A stretch of DNA of 6,785 nucleotides, taken from DAOTVD01 sp034437075. GTDB taxonomy: Bacteria; Chloroflexota; Anaerolineae; Aggregatilineales; J027. The position numbers were made by a program, and so were the translations under genes. Below are positions 1 to 5,571 of the stretch, in pieces. The stretch lies in assembly GCA_034437075.1 (NCBI GenBank), contig DAOTVD010000412.1, positions 1 through 6,785 of the forward strand, written 5' to 3'. The notes beneath the pieces were generated by a model that made no database searches, was not told where the DNA came from, and saw only the letters and a list, made by a program, of their open reading frames with translations. Each line of letters starts with the position of its first letter. Position 1 is the stretch's first letter.

Positions 1-941
1 CCGAATTGCTGGGTGTGGAAGCCCTGGACGATAACGTGTTCGGCTTGCACAGCCCATCTGGCGAATACGTGCTGAAGGTGATGCACCGCCGCGCGTTGCT
101 CAGCCACCAGCGCTACGAATTCTGGCTAATTAAAGCCTTGCGGCGCCAGAACATCTCGTTTTATCTGCCGATGCCGATTCTAGACACGCAGGGCGAAGCC
201 TTTCATCAGCGCGAAAACGGGGATGTGTGGGTATTGACACGCCGCTTCTATGGCGAACACATCGTCCCTGGTAATGTTGACCATGCCTATGTGGTGGGGG
301 CGGCGCTCAGTGAATTTCATCGCGCGGCGCAGAGTTTACCGCCGCTCTTGCGCCCCGATTACCTGGAATATAGCCTGAAACAGCGCACGCTGCCCCACAT
401 CCGGGCCCCCTTGCCGACGGATGTCGCGCAGTTGGGCCTGCAAGCCACCCCCGAAGGGCAACACCGCCTGGAACGCTTCCGACGCCTGGCTCGCCAATTT
501 ACCACCGCGCCGCCCTTGCCCCACAACGCGCTGCTGTGGCACATCACCCATGGCGATTTCTTCGGCGAGCATTTGCTCTACGATGGCGACCGCATCACGG
601 CTGTGCTAGATTTCAAACATGCCCACCCGGATTACCGCGCGCGTGAATTTGCCGAGACGCTCTTGCGCGTCGGGGGCGATCTGACGCCGATATTTTGGGG
701 CACGGCCCGCGCCTTCGTGGAAGGCTACGCCGAGCACGCCGCCCTGACGGATGTCGAGATTCATCTGGTGCCGCGTTTTATGGTCGAAACTCAGGTCGAA
801 CGTATTTTGTATTATGGGCACTCTGGCCAACCCGCCCACGCGGCCCGCGCCTTACGCGGCCAGGAGGAAATCAGCGCTTGGTTAGAAGTCGAAGAATCGC
901 GCCTGATCGCCATGCTGCGTGGAACCTTCCTGGGCGAATAA
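1..941 (+). CDS. APH/ChoK-fold phosphotransferase, 5' end outside window
   Basis: The frame is open from the first base, so the N-terminus lies left of the window; a TTG at 6 is the first possible internal start but would cut into the fold. Numbered from that TTG, the 311 residues show a small-lobe strand with Lys24 (GEYVLKV), the catalytic loop HGDFFGEHLL at 182-191, and the metal-binding Asp in LDFKHA at 201-206, followed by the family's typical acidic-aromatic helix (EFAETLL). This is the layout of the aminoglycoside phosphotransferase/choline kinase/homoserine kinase II superfamily, which transfers phosphate from ATP to a small hydroxylated or amino substrate in the cytoplasm. The Asn usual in HxDxxxxN is His189 here, so metal binding may be altered. 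The substrate cannot be told; an antibiotic-resistance role is not supported. It ends in TAA 24 bases before the next gene, probably in one operon. Confidence 0.8.
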   Translation, partial: ELLGVEALDDNVFGLHSPSGEYVLKVMHRRALLSHQRYEFWLIKALRRQNISFYLPMPILDTQGEAFHQRENGDVWVLTRRFYGEHIVPGNVDHAYVVGAALSEFHRAAQSLPPLLRPDYLEYSLKQRTLPHIRAPLPTDVAQLGLQATPEGQHRLERFRRLARQFTTAPPLPHNALLWHITHGDFFGEHLLYDGDRITAVLDFKHAHPDYRAREFAETLLRVGGDLTPIFWGTARAFVEGYAEHAALTDVEIHLVPRFMVETQVERILYYGHSGQPAHAARALRGQEEISAWLEVEESRLIAMLRGTFLGE

Positions 942-965
942 GCACACGCAACAAGAGAGAACATC

Positions 966-1193
966 ATGAGCGAAGATTTGAACGAAGTGGTCCGCCAAAC
1001 CTGGAAGCGCGGCACGCGCCTCAGCCTGGTGGTGATCGTCTTTTTCGTGCTGGGCGTTGGCGCGGTCTATCTGCTGACGGGCATCACGGGCTGGTCGGAT
1101 GCCGGGCGCTTGTTCGTCGCCCTGCTGACCGGGCCAATCGTGGGCACGGTCGTCTTTTTGGGGGTATGGCGATGGCGCGCGAGCCAGTCCTAA
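966..1193 (+). CDS. Small two-helix membrane protein of unknown function
   Basis: This 75-residue protein was not recognised. A charged N-terminus (about residues 1-18, with Lys and Arg just before the membrane) is followed by a hydrophobic helix at about 19-38, a short loop containing Gly, Trp, Ser and Asp, and a second helix at about 48-68 ending in WRWRASQS. The positive residues at both ends suggest a hairpin with both termini in the cytoplasm. The ATG follows a weak purine-rich stretch (AAGAGAGAA, about 954-961) with short spacing. It sits 24 bases after the kinase gene and overlaps the methyltransferase start, so it is probably translated as part of the same operon. The second half resembles generic small integral membrane proteins; no motif indicates a role. 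Hydrophobic pattern, a proper start and tight packing between two genes support it being real. Confidence 0.72.
   Translation: MSEDLNEVVRQTWKRGTRLSLVVIVFFVLGVGAVYLLTGITGWSDAGRLFVALLTGPIVGTVVFLGVWRWRASQS
1160..1165 (+). promoter_or_regulatory. Shine-Dalgarno-like site setting the methyltransferase start
   Basis: A GGGGGT run lies inside the end of the small membrane-protein gene, about 7 bases before ATG 1172 and directly against ATG 1166. The spacing favours 1172. Because the site is inside the upstream gene, initiation here may depend on ribosomes finishing that gene. The match to the anti-SD is only moderate. Confidence 0.45.
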
Positions 1194-2026
1194 CCGCCAT
1201 GCGGCCCTATCTGCGGCGCTATTTGCGCTATCTGGCCGACCCGCACAGCGGCGCTGATCTGACCGAAACCGAGGCCGGGCTTGTCCCGGCGGATGACCCC
1301 GCGCGGATGTATCCGGTGCTAGAGGGGGGCGTCGTGTCTTTGAGCGATGAGGCCGCGCGTGCGGCCTCGGAGGATTTCGACCGGGCCTCGCGCCACAAAG
1401 GGCGCAGCATCCCCAGCGAGGACGCTTTTCGGGCGCTCCCGCGCGAAGGGCTGCCCGGTTGGCCAGTTGGCTACTGGGAACAGCGCGCGCATAGTACCGC
1501 CGTGGTGTGGGATGTGCTAGAAGGCTTGCGCCGCCAGGCGGGCCGTCCGGCGGTGGGGGTGCAAGGCGTGGCCGCCGACATCACCGCCGATTTGCCCTAC
1601 CTGGCCCATGGCTTGGATGCGGGCGGCTTCATCACCCTGGCGCTGAGCCCCTACGCGGGCCGCTTCGGCCTGGGGGCGTATCCCTATAGCCGCTATTGCC
1701 GCATTCAAGCGAGTTACGAAGCGTTGCCCCTGCGCGCGGGGCTGTTCGATGTGGTGATCTTTAGCGGTTCATTGCCACATATGACGCCGGAGGTCGCCGG
1801 GGCGGCGCTGGCGCGGGCCGTCGATTGGCTGAAGCCGGATGGCCATCTGCTGGTGACCGACACGCCCGATGGCCGCGCCGTGCTGGATCAACTCGATACG
1901 CTAGGCTTACGAACGCGGCAGCGCGCCATCCCGCGCGGGGGGAACCCGGCGCGCCTGGTGCGGGGGGTAATCCGGGCGGGGCGCACCCCGCCCGTCATCG
2001 TCGCGGCGCGTCACTCTTTTTCGTAA
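1172..2026 (+). CDS. Class I SAM methyltransferase-like protein with degenerate SAM loop
   Basis: The 284-residue product begins with a Trm112-like stretch (about 18-58: YLADPHSG...MYPVLEGGVVSL) that in relatives reads CPxCGG and CxxC but has no Cys here. The methyltransferase core follows: the motif I region at about 127-140 (AVGVQGVAADITAD), a second strand at 153-159, post-II GAYPYSRYCRIQASYEALPL at 168-187, motif IV FDVVIFSGSLPHM at 192-204 and the late strand DWLKPDGHLLVTDTP at 218-232. Motifs IV onward fit type-11 methyltransferases well, while the usual acidic-Gly-x-Gly-x-Gly SAM loop is absent, so catalysis is uncertain. ATG 1172 was chosen because GGGGGT at 1160-1165 gives suitable spacing; ATG 1166 is too close and ATG 1199 has no clear ribosome site. 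The gene overlaps the preceding one by 22 bases and its last 16 bases overlap the oppositely oriented permease gene. The long open frame upstream of 1166 is a shadow. Substrate unknown. Confidence 0.75.
   Translation: MAREPVLTAMRPYLRRYLRYLADPHSGADLTETEAGLVPADDPARMYPVLEGGVVSLSDEAARAASEDFDRASRHKGRSIPSEDAFRALPREGLPGWPVGYWEQRAHSTAVVWDVLEGLRRQAGRPAVGVQGVAADITADLPYLAHGLDAGGFITLALSPYAGRFGLGAYPYSRYCRIQASYEALPLRAGLFDVVIFSGSLPHMTPEVAGAALARAVDWLKPDGHLLVTDTPDGRAVLDQLDTLGLRTRQRAIPRGGNPARLVRGVIRAGRTPPVIVAARHSFS
1349..1368. repeat. Perfect 8-bp inverted repeat inside the methyltransferase gene
   Basis: GAGGCCGC at 1349-1356 is the exact reverse complement of GCGGCCTC at 1361-1368, separated by GCGT. It encodes part of an Ala- and acid-rich helix (DEAARAASED), downstream of the Trm112-like region. 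A hairpin in mRNA is possible, but Ala-rich GC-rich coding makes such repeats likely by chance, and no adjacent signal suggests a function. Confidence 0.4.
1973..1994. terminator. Perfect 9-bp GC hairpin at the convergent gene junction
   Basis: CGGGCGGGG at 1973-1981 is the exact reverse complement of CCCCGCCCG at 1986-1994, with a four-base loop CGCA between them. It lies inside the last codons of the methyltransferase gene and about 16 bases past the stop of the convergent permease gene, so on the minus strand it is ideally placed to end or protect the transporter mRNA. Neither strand has a U-tract directly after the stem: on the plus strand a run of five T lies about 22 bases downstream at 2017-2021. 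A classical intrinsic terminator is therefore not supported; a hairpin acting as a 3'-end stabiliser or pause site is an inference. The GC-rich coding context raises the chance of coincidence. Confidence 0.33.
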
Positions 2027-3306
2027 GGCGTGCCCAGCGCTTTGGGTGGCACCGCCCGCCCGATGAGCCCCGCCAAGACGATAATCGTCGCCACGTAGGG
2101 CACCATCTGCAAGAATTGCGAGGGCACATTCACGCCCAGCAATTGCAAGCGCGTCGCCAGCGCCTCCGCGAAGCCGAACAGCAACGCACCCCCAAACGCC
2201 CCGGCGGGCGTCCACTTGCCGAAGATGAGCGCCGCCAAGGCGATGAACCCGCGCCCGGTGGTCATTTCATCGTTAAAGCGCCCGGTGGTTTCTAGGCTGA
2301 ACCACGCCCCTGCCAAGCCCGCAATCAGCCCGCCGATGAAGACGTTAATCCAGCGCACGCGGTTCACGTGGATGCCGAGCGTATCCGCCGCGTGGGGGTT
2401 CTCGCCCACGGCGCGCACGCGCAAGCCCCAGCGCGTATGGAAGATGATGACATGCGTGGCCACGATGATGACGAACATCAGATAAAAAATGGGCTTGTTG
2501 TTAAACAGCGGATCGCCGATGATGGGCAAATCCGAGAGTAGCGGAATGGCGATAGTGGGCAGGGTTTCGGTGCCCGCTTCGGTGCTCAGCAGATATTCGC
2601 GCCGCACGAAGCTCGTCACGCCGATGGCCAAAATATTGATGACCGTCCCGCTGACGATCTGATCCGTCTTGAACGTCACCGAGAGCCAAGCGTGCAACAG
2701 CGCCGCGACACCCCCGGCCAACAACGCGAACAAGACCGAAATGAACAAGACTTCGTTCGTCGCGCCGATGCTCTGGCGCAGGAAGAAAAAGGCCGTAAAA
2801 CCGAAACACGCGCCAAAGAGCATCATGCCCTCGATGGCGATATTCACCACGCCGGAGCGTTCGCACCACAAGCCCGCCATAGCTCCAATTGCGATGGGCG
2901 TCGCTAGGCGCAGGCTCTCGCTGAGCATCGTGGTCGCGTTGGTGCGACCATCCGCCGCCGCCGAGATGAGAATCGCGGGGATGATGAACAGGCCCGCCAG
3001 ATACAGCGCGTAATTGCCGTAGCGCTTACGTTCTTCGCTCTGGCTGACGCCCGCCGCGACGGCCCCAGTCAGGATGAAGACGCCCGCCGTCAGCATGATG
3101 AAGTTCATGGTGTTGACCACCACATGCGGCACGTCTTCCACCGGGCCCGCGTCAAAGGTGAGGGTCGTTTGGGTATCCGTGCCGATGCCGGACACCTGCC
3201 AGAAGACAAACAACCCTAGCAGGATGAAAAAGAGGCCCAGCAGCAATTGCCGCGACCATTGAAAGCCGCGCTCGATGCGCGTTTCCTCCGCAGTGTGTAC
3301 AGCCAT
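2011..3306 (-). CDS. ABC importer permease 2, BmpD/NupQ-like (BPD_transp_2 family)
   Basis: This inner-membrane subunit pairs with permease 1 to form the channel of a BMP-type nucleoside/sugar importer. The conserved core begins at about residue 128 (MLSESLRLATPIAIGAMAGL), followed by CERSGVVNIAIEGMMLFGA at 148-166, the typical NupQ/RbsC signature, and the cytoplasmic coupling segment GENPHAADTLGIHV at 301-314 that contacts the ATPase. Further helices lie at about 185-208, 218-233, 272-289, 319-337, 353-383 and 401-416. At 431 residues it is well over the usual 300-320; the surplus is an N-terminal extension with three predicted helices (about 20-38, 63-86, 98-117) and a short acidic loop at 40-60. 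The ATG at 3306 has a strong ribosome site and lies 6 bases after the permease 1 stop, indicating one operon. Its TGA stop lies inside the convergent methyltransferase gene. Nucleoside specificity is inferred from family similarity; other sugars are possible. Confidence 0.88.
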   Translation of the reverse strand: MAVHTAEETRIERGFQWSRQLLLGLFFILLGLFVFWQVSGIGTDTQTTLTFDAGPVEDVPHVVVNTMNFIMLTAGVFILTGAVAAGVSQSEERKRYGNYALYLAGLFIIPAILISAAADGRTNATTMLSESLRLATPIAIGAMAGLWCERSGVVNIAIEGMMLFGACFGFTAFFFLRQSIGATNEVLFISVLFALLAGGVAALLHAWLSVTFKTDQIVSGTVINILAIGVTSFVRREYLLSTEAGTETLPTIAIPLLSDLPIIGDPLFNNKPIFYLMFVIIVATHVIIFHTRWGLRVRAVGENPHAADTLGIHVNRVRWINVFIGGLIAGLAGAWFSLETTGRFNDEMTTGRGFIALAALIFGKWTPAGAFGGALLFGFAEALATRLQLLGVNVPSQFLQMVPYVATIIVLAGLIGRAVPPKALGTPYEKE

Positions 3307-3312
3307 CGTGTG

Positions 3313-5571
3313 TTAACCTCCCCAGCCAGACGAGAATACAAGTTGGTCTTCTTCTTTGCCTTCGGGCACGCGCCACAAGAAGCGGATGATCTGGTCGGCG
3401 GCCACGAACATGATGATGAGTGCTTGAATGATGCGTACCAGGTCAATCGAAATATCCGCGCGCAGTTGCATCAACCCCGCGCCGCTGAGCAAACCGCCCC
3501 ACAACAGCCCCGCCCAGATCATCGAGCGCGGATTGGTGCGCGCCAGCAGCGCCACGGCGATAGCGTCGAAGCCTGCCCCGGCGAAAAAGCCCGGTTGCAT
3601 GTTCTGTTGTACGCCGCTAACTTCGATCATGCCCGCGTAGCCCGCCAACGCGCCGCTGAGCGCCATCGCTAGCAAGATGTTCACGCGGACGTTCATGCCC
3701 GCGTAGCGCGCCGCGTCCGGGTTGGTGCCCACGGTGCGGATTTCAAAGCCGGGGGTCGTGCGGTTCAGAAACCAGTCGGTAAACCAGACCGCGATGAACA
3801 TCAGCGCCACGCCGATATGCAAATTGCCGCGCACGCTGATCTCGGCCAGGAAAAAGCCGCCGAGCACGGTCAGCACGCCAAAGACCAGCGGACGAATGAG
3901 ATTACTCCCGGCTTGGTCGCGGCGCAGATACGCCAGAAAAGCGAAGACGAACGCGCCTGCCAAGATGAAAGCCAACGGCCCCAGGGCATCGAAGGTGGGT
4001 AACTGGGCCGTATCCGTGATGACGGGCGTTTGCGGCACGCTAGAGTCCGGGTCGCCCATGATGAACTCGTCGTCGATGCGGCCTTTGATGAGCCAATCCA
4101 CAAAGCGGATCATGATGAAGTTCAGCATAATGGTCGTGATGACCTCGTGCGCGCCGGTGTAGGCTTTCAGCGCGCCGGGTAGGGCCCCGTATAAAAAGCC
4201 GCCGAGTATCCCCACCCCGATGATGATGGGTAGATGGATGATAGCGGGCAAGCCATCGAAGGCCGAGTAGTAGCCCACCCAGGCGACGATGATCGCCCCG
4301 GCGTAAATTTGCCCCTCCGCGCCGATGTTGAACAACCCGGCCTTAAAGCCCAGCGCCACGGCCAACCCCGCCACGATAAACGGGATCGAGCGCACGATGG
4401 TGGACTCTACGGCGGCGGGGAAGAACATAAACGCCTGGCCGAAGGCTTGCAAGAAAACCACGGGTAAATCTTGGTCATCTTGTACGGTGCCCAGCAGGGT
4501 ATCGGCGCCATCTTCCTTGATGAGCAAGCGCTCGCCAGGCCGCAGGATGACCAGGTTTTCATCCAGGACGGCGCTGAGTTCATCATCCAGCGCGGCGTTG
4601 AGCGTCTCGCTAGTGAGGTATTCGCGCTCGTAAAGCTGGGATATCAGGCGGAATTGCTGCGCGATTTCTTCGGCGTCTTCTTCCAAGCCCTGGGCGGCGA
4701 GGTCGTTCAGGGTGGCGATGCCTTCGGAGACGTTCTCATAGCCCAGGTTTTCCCCGGTGCCGATTTCGGCCAACGTTTCGGCGTCTTCCCCGGTGGGGTC
4801 GATGCCTGCCGCTTCGAGCGTTTGCAGGGCTTCTAGGTTGCGCAAGGCGGCCACAAAGCGCAGTTCATCCAGGGTTTGCACGTCTTGGGCGAAGGCAGCT
4901 TGGGCGTCGGCGTCCATCTCGGCAAAGGGCGGGTAAAGCTCCTCGACCGTTGCGCGCTGTTCGTCGCTCAGATTAGCGGGGTCGGCGGCGGCGAAAATTT
5001 CGGCCAGGTCGCCCACTTCGCGGTTGCCGAGCTCGGCCTCGTTTAGTTCCAGGATGCGCGGCTCTAGGTCGCGCAGTTGGTCAACTGTTTCGGGCGCGTC
5101 GATGAAGCCTTGCGTGCGTTCGGCCAAATCGGTGAAGGCTTCGGCCTCGGCGGGCAACTCGGGACGGTCGTTTAAGAAGGCTTCGTAATCGCGCAGATTC
5201 TCGCGTCCGATGGTGGCGATATTCTCGAAAGGTAGGGCCTGGCGCCCGATGCGCGAGGCGTCTAATTCGTTGTTTTCGGCATAGGTGCGCAATTCGGTGA
5301 AGTCGTCATCCGTGGCGACGCGATTGGAGGCCAGCCCTGCCGCGCCTTCAAAGAGGGCCGCATACGCCCGCGCGGAGATATCCAGCCCCTGGCCGACGCG
5401 CCATTCGCCCGCCGAGATAATCATCAGCGGAATACCGAGTAAAAAGGCCGTAATCACGGCGAAGACGGGCACCAGACGCGGCGACACGCGCATCCAGGCG
5501 CGCGCGACGGGCGTAAAAAATGCTAAGTTGGGCGGTACCCGATTGTTGTCTGACGATGGCGCCTCGCTCAT
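3313..5571 (-). CDS. ABC importer permease 1, BmpC/NupP-like, with large acidic insert
   Basis: This is the second channel subunit of the importer, 752 residues against the usual 340-370. A cytoplasmic, Arg-rich N-terminus leads to helix 1 at about 33-53 and ISARAYAALFEGA at 65-77, where relatives continue straight into the core. Here residues about 81-370 form a strongly acidic, Leu/Ala-rich, probably helical domain without Cys. The core then resumes with FLQAFGQAF at 373-381, SIPFIVAGLAVALGFKAGLF at 395-414 and the family signature NIGAEGQIYAG at 415-425. HEVITTIMLNF at 475-485 and the coupling segment GTNPDAARYAGMNV at 615-628 are also conserved. Between them, about 526-582 holds two extra predicted helices. 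Later helices run at about 630-650, 685-702 and 709-731. The ATG overlaps the ATPase stop as ATGA, showing translational coupling. The frame stays open across the insert with similar codon use, so a fusion artefact is unlikely. Family assignment is secure; the insert's function is unknown. Confidence 0.9.
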   Translation of the reverse strand: MSEAPSSDNNRVPPNLAFFTPVARAWMRVSPRLVPVFAVITAFLLGIPLMIISAGEWRVGQGLDISARAYAALFEGAAGLASNRVATDDDFTELRTYAENNELDASRIGRQALPFENIATIGRENLRDYEAFLNDRPELPAEAEAFTDLAERTQGFIDAPETVDQLRDLEPRILELNEAELGNREVGDLAEIFAAADPANLSDEQRATVEELYPPFAEMDADAQAAFAQDVQTLDELRFVAALRNLEALQTLEAAGIDPTGEDAETLAEIGTGENLGYENVSEGIATLNDLAAQGLEEDAEEIAQQFRLISQLYEREYLTSETLNAALDDELSAVLDENLVILRPGERLLIKEDGADTLLGTVQDDQDLPVVFLQAFGQAFMFFPAAVESTIVRSIPFIVAGLAVALGFKAGLFNIGAEGQIYAGAIIVAWVGYYSAFDGLPAIIHLPIIIGVGILGGFLYGALPGALKAYTGAHEVITTIMLNFIMIRFVDWLIKGRIDDEFIMGDPDSSVPQTPVITDTAQLPTFDALGPLAFILAGAFVFAFLAYLRRDQAGSNLIRPLVFGVLTVLGGFFLAEISVRGNLHIGVALMFIAVWFTDWFLNRTTPGFEIRTVGTNPDAARYAGMNVRVNILLAMALSGALAGYAGMIEVSGVQQNMQPGFFAGAGFDAIAVALLARTNPRSMIWAGLLWGGLLSGAGLMQLRADISIDLVRIIQALIIMFVAADQIIRFLWRVPEGKEEDQLVFSSGWGG
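3316..3323 (-). promoter_or_regulatory. Strong ribosome binding site of permease 2
   Basis: Read on the minus strand this is GGGGAGGT, containing GGAGGT, an exact six-base match to the anti-Shine-Dalgarno. Nine bases separate it from the ATG ending at 3306. It overlaps the final Gly-Gly codons of permease 1, just before that gene's TAA, so ribosomes ending permease 1 can restart on permease 2. It is the best ribosome site in the window. Confidence 0.75.
4462..5331 (-). other. Region coding for the acidic extracytoplasmic insert of permease 1
   Basis: These bases encode residues of about 81-370 of permease 1. A hand count gives roughly 70 Asp/Glu against about 19 Arg/Lys, with a single Lys, so the predicted net charge is near -50. 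There is no hydrophobic stretch long enough to span the membrane. Leu, Ala and Glu dominate, with Pro at possible helix breaks (for example around 113, 137-140, 160, 198, 214-215, 259). With the N-terminus inside, the region is predicted to lie outside the membrane. No known fold was recognised. Borders are approximate, set where similarity to ordinary NupP-type permeases stops and resumes. Confidence 0.7.
5568..5571 (-). other. ATGA stop-start overlap between ATPase and permease 1
   Basis: On the minus strand the ATPase TGA and the permease 1 ATG share bases in the sequence ATGA. This four-base overlap is typical of translationally coupled subunits and supports matched production of ATPase and channel. 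Confidence 0.9.

Noticed and set aside
1..941. Aminoglycoside resistance gene
   Set aside because: Only the broad kinase fold is visible; the loop differs from known resistance enzymes, and the context (membrane peptide, methyltransferase-like protein) does not suggest resistance.
695..1171. Open plus-strand frame extending the methyltransferase N-terminus to 695
   Set aside because: It runs in another frame through the kinase and small membrane-protein genes, is Arg/Pro-rich and low-complexity like a GC-rich shadow, and matches nothing in the family; the true start is near 1172.
1658..1670. GGCCG-CTT-CGGCC inverted repeat
   Set aside because: Only five base pairs in GC-rich coding sequence; expected often by chance.
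2014..2021. T-run as an intrinsic terminator tail for the plus-strand operon
   Set aside because: The nearest strong stem ends 22 bases earlier at 1994, too far for a classical hairpin plus U-tract.
1825..2295. 156-residue plus-strand frame across the convergent junction
   Set aside because: Arg/His/Gly-rich composition, no plausible domain, and it overlaps two better supported genes.
2501..2869. 122-residue minus-strand frame inside permease 2
   Set aside because: Out-of-frame shadow of a well-supported membrane protein, rich in Arg and His.
4471..4836. Plus-strand 121-residue frame opposite the acidic insert
   Set aside because: It looks protein-like, but the minus frame is continuous with conserved permease sequence on both sides; the antisense frame has no ribosome site seen and reflects the third-base GC bias.
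3313..5571. Permease 1 as an assembly chimera or frameshift fusion
   Set aside because: The frame is open throughout, codon use looks even, helix 1 and the core are in the correct order, and the ATGA overlap fixes the true start.
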